A stretch of 64,000 nucleotides of DNA, taken from NCBI GenBank assembly GCA_902557385.1, contig CACDZF010000002.1:1-64000 (forward strand). The letters run 5' to 3'. How positions within the stretch are numbered: position 1 is the stretch's first letter; each line of letters opens with the position of its first letter. Of the stretch, positions 27,932-35,645 are shown piece by piece. The stretch comes from an uncultured Pelagibacteraceae bacterium. Lineage in GTDB: Bacteria > Pseudomonadota > Alphaproteobacteria > Pelagibacterales > Pelagibacteraceae. The notes beneath the pieces are model-generated. The model did no database searches. It was not told where the DNA came from and worked only from the letters and a program-made list of their open reading frames with translations. The position numbers and the translations under genes are program-made.

Positions 27932-29023
27932 ATGAAAGTATGTTTAATAGGCAATAATTTAACCGCGTTATCTTTAGGTAAAAACTTAATAAACAAGAAA
28001 ATTAAAGTTTTTAACTATGTAACTGATTGCAAATCGATATCAAAAACCAGAACAATTGGAATTTCAAAAGATAGTTTAGATTTTTTTAATAAAGAAATTA
28101 TAAAATTAAAAAAAAATATGATTTGGGATATTAAAAAAATCGATATTTATACTGAAAAATACAAGGATCAAAAAATTTTGAATTTTGAAGAATCTATAGG
28201 TAATTTATTTTCTATTTTAGTGAATAGTGAAATCATTGAATACTTAGAAAAAAATTTAAAAAAAAATAAACTTTTTAAAAAAATTTTAGTAAAAAATAAT
28301 CAATCTTTAAAAAAAATTATAAATAATGAATTTGATTTAATTATAAATTGTGATGCTAACAATTTTATTGCAAAGGAATTTTTTTTTAGAAAAATTATTA
28401 AAAATTATAAAAGTAAGGCATTTACTTGTATTATTAAACATAAAAAAATAGCAAACAATACAGCTACGCAAATTTTTACAAAGCTAGGTCCAATTGCTTT
28501 TTTGCCTTTATCAAATTTTGAAACATCAGTAGTATTTTCAGTTAGCGTTGAAGAAAAAAATTTTATAGATAAAGAAATTTTTAAATTAATAAAATTTTAT
28601 AATCATAAATATAAAATAGTAGATTTTAGTAATTTAGAAAAGTTTAATTTATCTTTTTCAGCAACAAGAAATTATTTTTATAAAAATATACTTGCATTTG
28701 GTGATGTTATTCACAGAGTACATCCTCTTGCAGGTCAAGGTTTTAATGTGACATTACGAGATATTAAAGTTCTCTCTGAACTTATTCAAAATAGAATTGA
28801 GCTCGGGCTACCTTTAGATAATTCAATTTTTCAAGATTTTGAAAAAAAAACAAAACATTTAAATTATATTTTTACATCAACGGTAGACTTTGTTCATGAA
28901 TTTTTTAAACTTGATAATAAAATTAATAATAATTATTCAAAAGAAATTTTTAATTTAATCGATAAAAATAACAACCTTAATAGATTTTTTTTTCAATATG
29001 CAAATAAAGGTTTGGTTTTATAG
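27932..29023 (+). CDS. UbiH/UbiF-like FAD-dependent monooxygenase with degenerate FAD motifs
   Basis: 363 residues, a little short for the ubiquinone hydroxylase family. The third FAD/ribityl motif is well kept: AFGDVIHRVHPLAGQGFNVTLRDIKVLSE. The N-terminal dinucleotide motif, normally GxGxxG, reads CLIGNNLTALSLGK, and the DG motif reads INCDANNF with Ala in place of Gly. It either binds FAD unusually or has lost activity. A ubiquinone-synthesis role is suggested by family only. Divergent from ftsK with a 42-base gap. Confidence 0.75.
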   Translation: MKVCLIGNNLTALSLGKNLINKKIKVFNYVTDCKSISKTRTIGISKDSLDFFNKEIIKLKKNMIWDIKKIDIYTEKYKDQKILNFEESIGNLFSILVNSEIIEYLEKNLKKNKLFKKILVKNNQSLKKIINNEFDLIINCDANNFIAKEFFFRKIIKNYKSKAFTCIIKHKKIANNTATQIFTKLGPIAFLPLSNFETSVVFSVSVEEKNFIDKEIFKLIKFYNHKYKIVDFSNLEKFNLSFSATRNYFYKNILAFGDVIHRVHPLAGQGFNVTLRDIKVLSELIQNRIELGLPLDNSIFQDFEKKTKHLNYIFTSTVDFVHEFFKLDNKINNNYSKEIFNLIDKNNNLNRFFFQYANKGLVL

Positions 29024-29025
29024 TT

Positions 29026-29670
29026 TTATTGAAGTGTAGAATTATGAAAATTATCAAAAGTGTAGGTTTTAAGAATTTTTTCTAGTTTTTCTTTCCTTGT
29101 ACTTAAATTTTTAGTTTCTAATAGTATTTGTTTTTCCTCTAGCGAAAAGGGTGAAGCCATGGCAAGAGTATTAATAGTTTGTTCTAAACTTTGTTTTTTT
29201 AACTCATCCCAATTTATTGAATAACCTCTTTTTTCAAATAAGTTTTTTAAATCTTTAAAAATAAATTCAAGATCAGAAAATTTTATTTGCTCATCATTTA
29301 TTTTGGTATCATCTTGAAATTCATTAAAGCTAACTTCACACTCACGGTAAGCCTTTTCATTATTGATTTCTTTAATTACTTTAAATCTAGATAAACCGTT
29401 TAATATAATTAAATATCTTCCATCTTCTGTTTCGCTAAAGCTAGTTATTTTTCCAAGGCAACCAACATCATAAAGTTGATTGTATGAATTTTTTAATTTT
29501 TTTTTGGGCTGGATCATGCCAATTAATCTTGAGCTCTTCATACTGTCATTAACCATATCCAAATATCTTTTTTCAAAAATGTTTAACGGAATATTAGTAT
29601 TGGGAAAAAAAATAAAATTAGACAATGGGAAAACTGAAATTTTATTTGGAAATTTTACTTTTTTTGTCAT
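29026..29670 (-). CDS. Lon N-terminal substrate-binding domain protein
   Basis: 214-residue protein with only the Lon N domain: ISVFPLSNFIFFPNTNIPLNIFEKRYLDMVNDSMKSSRLIGMIQP, then YDVGCLGKITSFSETEDGRYLIILNGLSRFKV and the C-terminal helices. No ATPase or protease part, so it is not Lon itself. Such stand-alone proteins are frequent in alphaproteobacteria; function unknown. Its 3' end lies 2 bases from the end of the UbiH-like gene. Confidence 0.9.
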   Translation of the reverse strand: MTKKVKFPNKISVFPLSNFIFFPNTNIPLNIFEKRYLDMVNDSMKSSRLIGMIQPKKKLKNSYNQLYDVGCLGKITSFSETEDGRYLIILNGLSRFKVIKEINNEKAYRECEVSFNEFQDDTKINDEQIKFSDLEFIFKDLKNLFEKRGYSINWDELKKQSLEQTINTLAMASPFSLEEKQILLETKNLSTRKEKLEKILKTYTFDNFHNSTLQ

Positions 29671-29692
29671 TATTATTTTAATAAGTTATACT

Positions 29693-30889
29693 ATGAACAA
29701 ATCTGATTTAATACCATCTTTACTTAAATTAGCTATATCTGCTACAGAAAAAGGAAAATTCAAGGAAGCAGAAGAAATTTTTTTAAAAATTATTGATTTA
29801 AATGATAATATTTTATTACCCTATATTAATATAATTAATATTGACGAAAGAATTTTAAACGAAAAGAATTATAAAAAAATAAAAGAAATTACTAATAATC
29901 CTTTTCTTAATAATTATCAAAAAGCAATTGGCAATTATCTTTTATCAATTAATGAAAAAAGAAATAAAAATTTTAAAAACGAAATTCAACTTTTAGAGAA
30001 AGCGTACTTATTTTTAGATAAAGCAAAAACAAAAATTCAATACCAATCTGAATTATATTTTAAAAATATATTACCAAAATTTTGGAATAAGAAAAAATAT
30101 AATATTGATAAAGTTACTATTAAAAAAAATTCTCACTTTAATCCAATTTTTATTATAGGCTTACCTAGATCAGGCTCAACATTAATTGAAACCATACTAT
30201 CTTCTAGTAAAGAGAGAATTCCCACATGTGGGGAAAGTAATAATTTTAATTCAATAATTTTCAAGCAATTAAAAAAAAATAATTTATTAAATGAAAATTT
30301 CAATATTAATAATTTTGAATTTAAAATCGATTTTAATTTATTATCAAATCAAATAATTAAAAAATATGAAGATTTGTTTATTTTTAAAAAAAAAAATAAT
30401 TTTTTTTTCTTAGATAAATCTTTAGAAAATTTTTTTTATATTGAATTGATTTTAGATATATTTCCTAATGCTAAGTTTATACACTGTAAAAGAAATTTAT
30501 TTCATACAAGTATTGCGATTTATCAAAAATTTCTAACTCATTTAGGCTGGGCATATTCTTATAGGGATATATTAGAGTATTTTAATCATTATATAAATGT
30601 CATTGAATTTTATAAAAAAAAATACCCAAATAAAATATATGATTTAGAATTAGAAAAATTGACTTTGGAAAATGAAAAAAAATCTAAAGAGGTATTTAAT
30701 TTTTGTAATATCAAATGGGATGTTAACTCTCTCGAGTTTTACAAAAGAGGAGATCTTTTGTTAAAAACTGCAAGTACAAAACAGATAAGGGAAAAAATTT
30801 ATAATTATAATGAAGATAGATTTATACCTTACAAAAATTTAGCAATTAAATTTTCTAAAGAATTTACTTGGTTAAAAAAATATATTTAA
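29693..30889 (+). CDS. TPR-containing sulfotransferase family protein
   Basis: The ORF-track start at 29480 runs antisense through the Lon-N gene. The ATG at 29693 fits better because protein-like sequence (MNKSDLIPSLLKLAISATEKGKFKEAEEIF, a TPR helix pair) starts there, giving 398 residues. The PAPS 5'-phosphosulfate loop GLPRSGSTLIETIL is at about residues 156-169, and the second motif FIHCKRNLFHTSIAIYQKF resembles the 3'-phosphate site. The acceptor is unknown; related TPR-sulfotransferases of marine bacteria are thought to modify surface glycans or peptides. Strongly A/T- and Lys-rich, with many poly-A runs. Confidence 0.8.
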   Translation: MNKSDLIPSLLKLAISATEKGKFKEAEEIFLKIIDLNDNILLPYINIINIDERILNEKNYKKIKEITNNPFLNNYQKAIGNYLLSINEKRNKNFKNEIQLLEKAYLFLDKAKTKIQYQSELYFKNILPKFWNKKKYNIDKVTIKKNSHFNPIFIIGLPRSGSTLIETILSSSKERIPTCGESNNFNSIIFKQLKKNNLLNENFNINNFEFKIDFNLLSNQIIKKYEDLFIFKKKNNFFFLDKSLENFFYIELILDIFPNAKFIHCKRNLFHTSIAIYQKFLTHLGWAYSYRDILEYFNHYINVIEFYKKKYPNKIYDLELEKLTLENEKKSKEVFNFCNIKWDVNSLEFYKRGDLLLKTASTKQIREKIYNYNEDRFIPYKNLAIKFSKEFTWLKKYI

Positions 30890-30937
30890 TACTACTTGCA
30901 ATAAAATAAACCTCTACCTATAATAACTTTTAAATAA

Positions 30938-31012
30938 GCGGGCATAGCTCAGTGGTAGAGCGTCTCGTTGCCAACGAGAAGGTCGAGGGTTCGACCCCCT
31001 TTGCCCGCTCCA
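30938..31012 (+). tRNA. tRNA-Gly (GCC)
   Basis: Complete cloverleaf: acceptor GCGGGCA pairs with TGCCCGC, the anticodon stem is TCTCG/CGAGA around loop TTGCCAA (anticodon GCC at 30970-30972), and the T arm contains GGGTTCGACC. The CCA end is encoded (31010-31012). It reads glycine codons GGC and GGU. The ORF-track frame starting at 30952 translates through this gene and is not a protein there. Confidence 0.97.
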
Positions 31013-31023
31013 AAAAAAAGATT

Positions 31024-31377
31024 ATGAGTGATTTATCTAAAAAAAAATGTATCCCATGTGAAGGCGGCATACCTTCATTCGATATAACGGAAATACATAA
31101 ATATTTAAAAAAAGTAGATGGCTGGGATGTAAAAGAAGACGATTCTAAAAATTTTTATTTAATAAAAGAATTTAAATTTGAAAATTTTTTAAAAAGTCAA
31201 AATTTTGTTAATAAAGTTGGAGAAATTGCAGAAAAAGAAAGTCATCATCCTGATATATGGTTTGGATGGGGCTACGCTAAAATTAAAATTTTTACTCACG
31301 CTATTATGGGATTAGCTGAAAGTGACTTTATACTTGCGGCTAAAATAGATAAAATACCTAATGACGAAAATGTCTAG
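31024..31377 (+). CDS. phhB: Pterin-4a-carbinolamine dehydratase
   Basis: 117-residue dehydratase that recycles the pterin cofactor of aromatic amino acid hydroxylases. The ATG at 31024 (MSDLSKKKCIPCEGG) is the natural start; the track start lies inside the tRNA. The active-site pattern is EKESHHPDIWFGWGYAKIKIFTHAIMGLAESDFILAAKID. No hydroxylase gene is in the window, so the pterin partner is unknown. Overlaps purH tail-to-tail by 20 bases. Confidence 0.92.
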   Translation: MSDLSKKKCIPCEGGIPSFDITEIHKYLKKVDGWDVKEDDSKNFYLIKEFKFENFLKSQNFVNKVGEIAEKESHHPDIWFGWGYAKIKIFTHAIMGLAESDFILAAKIDKIPNDENV

Positions 31378-32899
31378 TTTTTGAAAAAATTAAAATTGTA
31401 TTAGTTTGATTAGCGAATTTTATTATTTCCTTATCCCTGATTGAACCCGAGGGCTGTATAACTGCTGATACTCCTGAACTAACCAAAGTTTCGAAGCCAT
31501 CTATAAATGGAAAAAAAGCATCAGATGCTGCAATTATTTTGCTATTATTTTTAAAGCAATTAAACTGTTTCATTTTACTTATAGCAATTTTACAACTATC
31601 CAATCTACTTGATTGTCCTGATCCTATTCCAACAGTTGAGTCATTATTTACTAAAACTATAGCATTTGATTTTACAAATCTACAAACATTGAAAGCAAAT
31701 AACAAATTTTCAAAAGTTTTTTTATCTGGTTTTCTTTTGGAAACAATTTTAAAATCTTTTTTTGAAAAAAATTTATTATCTGTTGATTGAACTAAAAAAC
31801 TATCAAAGTTTGTAATTATATTTTGAGTATCATTTAATTTTAAATTTTTTGCATCAAGTATTCTTAAGTTTTTTTTCCTTTTTAAAATTTTTAAAGCATT
31901 TTTATCAATTCCATTACCAATAATTACTTCTAAAAATATTTTATTTAATTCTAGTGCTAATTTCTTATCAATTTGAAAATTACAAGAAACTATTCCACCA
32001 TAAGCACTGATTGGATCACATTTCAAAGCTAAACTGTAACTTTTTAACTTATTTTTATTTATTGATATTCCACATGGATTTGCATGTTTTACAATTACAG
32101 TTCCTCTATTTTTGGGAAGTGATTTAGAAATACTCAGTGCAGAAAAAATATCGTTATAATTATTATAACTTAATTTTTTACCATGTAGTTGTTTTAGTTT
32201 AAAATCATTATCTTTTGAGTAAATGGCTCCTTCTTGATGGGGGTTTTCACCATATCTTAGCTTTTCTATTAAGTGACCATACAATATTTTTTTTTTAGGA
32301 AATTTATTTTTAGACAATTTGTTAAAATAGTTTGATATTACCGAATCATAATATGCTGTTTCAACAAAAGCACTTTCAGACATCTTTTGTCTGAACCTTA
32401 AAGATGTTCCACCTTTGTTATAGTTTAACTCATCTATTAGACTTAAATATTGACTTGGCTTTGTAATTACAGTTACGAAATTATAATTTTTTGCAGCTGC
32501 TCTAACCATTGTGGGTCCACCAATGTCTATATTTTCAATGATCCTGAGGTGATTTTTTGTATTGTTCAAAATATTTTCAAAAGGGTAAAAATTTACAATA
32601 ACTAAATCAATTTCTTCAAAATTGTTTTTTTTTAATTGTTTTTTATGTAATTTATTTTTTCTTTTACTCAAAATTCCAGCATGTATTTTTGGATGCAGAG
32701 TTTTAACTCTTCCATCCAAGATTTCTGAAAATTTTGTATAATCTGAGACTTCAGTACATTTATATTTAAGTTTTTTTATTTCTTTAAATGTTCCTCCTGA
32801 ACTTATTATTTCTATTTTATGTTTTTTAAGGGTTTTTAAAATAGAAGCTAAATTTTCTTTGTTTGATAGTGAAATTATAGCTCTTTTGATTTTCTTCAT
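31358..32899 (-). CDS. purH: Bifunctional AICAR transformylase / IMP cyclohydrolase
   Basis: Last two steps of purine synthesis. 513 residues: an N-terminal IMP cyclohydrolase domain (RAIISLSNKENLASILKTLKKHKIEIISSGGT, VKTLHPKIHAGILSKR, NIDIGGPTMVRAAAKN) and a C-terminal transformylase (LRYGENPHQEGAIY, VIVKHANPCGISI, SDAFFPFIDG). Highly Lys-rich. Start overlaps the heparinase-like gene stop by 4 bases; the order rpe-heparinase-purH is common in alphaproteobacteria. Confidence 0.96.
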   Translation of the reverse strand: MKKIKRAIISLSNKENLASILKTLKKHKIEIISSGGTFKEIKKLKYKCTEVSDYTKFSEILDGRVKTLHPKIHAGILSKRKNKLHKKQLKKNNFEEIDLVIVNFYPFENILNNTKNHLRIIENIDIGGPTMVRAAAKNYNFVTVITKPSQYLSLIDELNYNKGGTSLRFRQKMSESAFVETAYYDSVISNYFNKLSKNKFPKKKILYGHLIEKLRYGENPHQEGAIYSKDNDFKLKQLHGKKLSYNNYNDIFSALSISKSLPKNRGTVIVKHANPCGISINKNKLKSYSLALKCDPISAYGGIVSCNFQIDKKLALELNKIFLEVIIGNGIDKNALKILKRKKNLRILDAKNLKLNDTQNIITNFDSFLVQSTDNKFFSKKDFKIVSKRKPDKKTFENLLFAFNVCRFVKSNAIVLVNNDSTVGIGSGQSSRLDSCKIAISKMKQFNCFKNNSKIIAASDAFFPFIDGFETLVSSGVSAVIQPSGSIRDKEIIKFANQTNTILIFSKTRHFRH

Positions 32900-34530
32900 G
32901 AAATTTTAATTAATTCCCATTTTATATTCTGATTTTCATTCTGTGTCATTCCAGAAATAAATATATTTTTATTTTCTATATAAGAATTTTTTTTTCCAAA
33001 ATATAGACCAGTTTCTAAATTTATTTCATATTTATCACATGTAAATTTCCAACCTTCATTTTGGACTTCTATAAAAATATTTTTGTTATCTTGAGTTTTC
33101 ATGACTTTTGAGTTTGGCTCTAAATGAAAACGGATCTCAAAGTTAGTAGATTTGTTGTCTTTTTTTTTAAATAATATATCAGTTCCAACAAATTTATTGT
33201 ATTCAGGAAAAAATTCAATTTTTCTCTCGTGAATAAAGCCGTATCTTTTAAGATAGCCATTATGTGAAGCCAAAACATTCCAGTAGTTTTTTTCAAATAC
33301 AATAGATTTATTCAAAATTTTTAATCCTTTATCAATCACTGAACTTTTATTTCCAATCTTTCTCAGTTTACAAGATGAGGTATTATCAATTACTAAAGTA
33401 CTATGAGTTGCTGTAGATTTTGATAATTCATTTAGCTTATGTTCATGATTTTGAAAATATCCTGAGTTACATATTATTTTTTTTCCACTTGATATAATTT
33501 CAAAAGATAAAGCTCCAGATTGATAATCTTTAGAAAATTTTTTTTCTGGACTAGGACCAACATCCATTATTAATGCAATTTTTTTATTTCTTTGTATTGA
33601 ATAACCTCCTATTTCTTGATTTTCATTTTTAAATTTGTAACCAAATTTTGTTAGATAACTATTAAAATCATCATTATTGATTTCATGATTCCCATTAAAA
33701 AGTATGCTTTGTTTTAAACTTTGAAAAGTAAGAGAGTATGCGGTTCCCAAGTTATATATTGTCTCATCTATATACTCAGGAATATCTGTTTGTGAGTCTT
33801 TTAACCATTCTCTTATTAAAATAAAATATTTATAATAAAAATTTAGTTGCCGAATATTTCTTGATTTAGGAAACCCATCATTATCTAAAGAATATTTAAT
33901 TATTTTTTTTAAAAATTTTAGACCAAATTCTAAATATTTTGATTTATATTGATATGCTAAACCCACAAGGATCAGTGCTGAACATCCTATAATTTTATCA
34001 TCAAGGTCTTTAGATCTTTCAATTTCGTTTATAAGATGATTTGCTTGTTTTTGAATAACTTTATTAAATTTTTTTTTATAATCTTCGCTACTATCTTCAT
34101 AAGTAAGTTTTGAATTAGATATCCAAGCTATAATCCTTTTTGAGAGTATATCGATTTCCCAATTTTTTGAATTGTAATTATTGTTATAGTTTATCCAGTT
34201 AAGTATTATTAACTGAGTAATTTCCTTTGATGATTTAAGATCTAGAGTAAATAGCCAAAAAAAATTGTGTAATTTTTCATAATCTTTTTTTGATATATTT
34301 TCATTTTTCCATATAAAGTCGAAGTTGAAATCATCAATTTTATTTTTCTTTTTTTTATATTTTATAATACAATCTATTAAACCAGAACTTGGTTTATATT
34401 CTAAATTTCTATTTTCAATATTAGATATTTTTTTATTATAAATAATTGAATTTAGATAAAAATTACGTGTCTTGTTTGTAAAGAAAAAAAAAAATCGATT
34501 TATATAATTAAATGAATTTTTTAAAAACAT
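32896..34530 (-). CDS. Heparinase II/III-like family protein
   Basis: 544 residues with the family layout: an N-terminal alpha-toroid (ISKKDYEKLHNFFWLFTLDLKSS, IISWISNSKLTYED-like helices, FNGNHEINNDDFN) and a C-terminal beta-sheet domain (YQSGALSFEIISSGKKIICNSGYFQNHEHKLNELSKSTATHSTLVIDNTSSC). The HSTLVIDN stretch is the recognisable core. Known relatives are polysaccharide lyases, but this branch, found beside purH, has no established substrate. No signal peptide is evident, so a cytoplasmic or membrane-associated role is possible. Confidence 0.82.
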   Translation of the reverse strand: MFLKNSFNYINRFFFFFTNKTRNFYLNSIIYNKKISNIENRNLEYKPSSGLIDCIIKYKKKKNKIDDFNFDFIWKNENISKKDYEKLHNFFWLFTLDLKSSKEITQLIILNWINYNNNYNSKNWEIDILSKRIIAWISNSKLTYEDSSEDYKKKFNKVIQKQANHLINEIERSKDLDDKIIGCSALILVGLAYQYKSKYLEFGLKFLKKIIKYSLDNDGFPKSRNIRQLNFYYKYFILIREWLKDSQTDIPEYIDETIYNLGTAYSLTFQSLKQSILFNGNHEINNDDFNSYLTKFGYKFKNENQEIGGYSIQRNKKIALIMDVGPSPEKKFSKDYQSGALSFEIISSGKKIICNSGYFQNHEHKLNELSKSTATHSTLVIDNTSSCKLRKIGNKSSVIDKGLKILNKSIVFEKNYWNVLASHNGYLKRYGFIHERKIEFFPEYNKFVGTDILFKKKDNKSTNFEIRFHLEPNSKVMKTQDNKNIFIEVQNEGWKFTCDKYEINLETGLYFGKKNSYIENKNIFISGMTQNENQNIKWELIKIS

Positions 34531-34536
34531 CCTATG

Positions 34537-35196
34537 TTAACTTAACTTTAAAGTATCAATATTTTTTTTAATATCACCATTATTACTTTTAAATATTGTG
34601 GTTCCAGAAACAAGAATGTTTGCTCCTGCCTCTATTACACTTTTACTATTTTCAAAATTTATTCCACCATCAACTTCAATATCAAAATTGAAATTTTTTT
34701 CATTTTTAATTAGTTTTAGTTTTTCAATTTTTTCGATGACATCAGGTATAAATTTTTGTCCACCAAATCCAGGATGAACACTCATTATCAAAACTAAATC
34801 TATATCTTTTAATATATCTTTTATTAAATCAATTTTAGAGTCAGGATTTAAAGATACTCCAACTTTTTTATTTAAGCTTCTTATAAGATTTATAGATTCC
34901 TTCAAATTTTCAGTTGCTTCTGGGTGAATAGTGATAATATTTGCTCCAGCATCAGCAAAATCTTTTATATATTTATGAACAGGAGATATCATTAAATGGA
35001 CATCAAAAATTAGATTAGTATATTTTCTTAAACTTTTAATTACAGGTGGACCAATAGTTAAATTTGGAACAAAGTGACCATCCATAACATCTACATGTAT
35101 CATATCAGCTCCTGCCTCCTCTAATCTTTTTATCTCGTTTCCCAATTGACTGAAATCAGCTGATAATATCGAAGGTGAAATTTTAATTTTTTTCAT
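34537..35196 (-). CDS. rpe: Ribulose-phosphate 3-epimerase
   Basis: Interconverts ribulose-5-P and xylulose-5-P in the pentose phosphate pathway. 219-residue TIM barrel: KISPSILSADFSQLGNEIKRLEEAGADMIHVDVMDGHFVPNLTIGPPVI, FDVHLMISPV, LIMSVHPGFGGQKFIPDVIEKI and DIEVDGGINFENS. Lies 6 bases upstream of the heparinase-like gene, same strand. Confidence 0.97.
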   Translation of the reverse strand: MKKIKISPSILSADFSQLGNEIKRLEEAGADMIHVDVMDGHFVPNLTIGPPVIKSLRKYTNLIFDVHLMISPVHKYIKDFADAGANIITIHPEATENLKESINLIRSLNKKVGVSLNPDSKIDLIKDILKDIDLVLIMSVHPGFGGQKFIPDVIEKIEKLKLIKNEKNFNFDIEVDGGINFENSKSVIEAGANILVSGTTIFKSNNGDIKKNIDTLKLS

Positions 35197-35240
35197 TAAT
35201 TGAATACTTAACTAGTATCAATTTTAATTTTTAATTTGAA

Positions 35241-35591
35241 TTATTTTTTTCCAAAAATTTGGTAAATTTGTGATGCAATTTCGCTTTCTAGAGGAAAAGA
35301 TAGCATGCCCATGACAGAATATCCCAATAAATATGGAAATAAGTAAAATCTAAACATAAAAAAAAACCAAGCTACGTAAAGTGGGACAATGGGTCTTACT
35401 ATGAAGGTAGGCGTTATTGGTTTGAATAAATTGAGCAATGGATCAGTAAGCTTTACGAAAACTTTCATGAAAAAAAACTCAGAATTTTCTCTTTGGAAGA
35501 TATTCATGGCCACTCTTCCAATTAGTGTCCACATAATCATGCCCATTACATAATCAATTAAATAAACAAATGGATGAAAATTTGCAGACAT
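35241..35591 (-). CDS. YggT-like small membrane protein
   Basis: 116 residues with three or four hydrophobic segments (YLIDYVMGMIMWTLIGRVAMNIF, PLYVAWFFFMFRFYLFPYLLGYSVMG). The segment FVKLTDPLLNLFKPITPTFIVRPIVPLYV resembles the conserved TDP...P core of the YggT family, seen also in the clear YggT at 44769. I judge it a divergent relative. It lies between rpe and the terminator of the symporter operon, so it may start its own transcript. Confidence 0.55.
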   Translation of the reverse strand: MSANFHPFVYLIDYVMGMIMWTLIGRVAMNIFQRENSEFFFMKVFVKLTDPLLNLFKPITPTFIVRPIVPLYVAWFFFMFRFYLFPYLLGYSVMGMLSFPLESEIASQIYQIFGKK

Positions 35592-35609
35592 GTATTTAAG
35601 ACTTAATAA

Positions 35610-35632
35610 AAGGGGCGATTATATCGCCCCTT
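35610..35632 (-). terminator. Intrinsic terminator after the symporter genes
   Basis: Inverted repeat AAGGGGCGA-TTATA-TCGCCCCTT, 9-bp GC-rich stem with a 5-base loop. On the minus strand it is followed by TTTTATT and lies 13 bases past the symporter large-subunit stop at 35646. It is one of very few clear terminators in this window. Confidence 0.85.
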
Positions 35633-35645
35633 AAATTTTAATTAT

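Noticed and set aside
29480-29692. N-terminal extension of the sulfotransferase ORF
   Set aside because: Antisense to the conserved Lon-N gene and Phe/Ile-rich without family similarity; the start at 29693 opens a TPR helix.
30952-31023. N-terminal extension of the phhB ORF (MVERLVANEKVEGSTPFARSKKKI)
   Set aside because: It is a translation of tRNA-Gly; the protein starts at the ATG at 31024.
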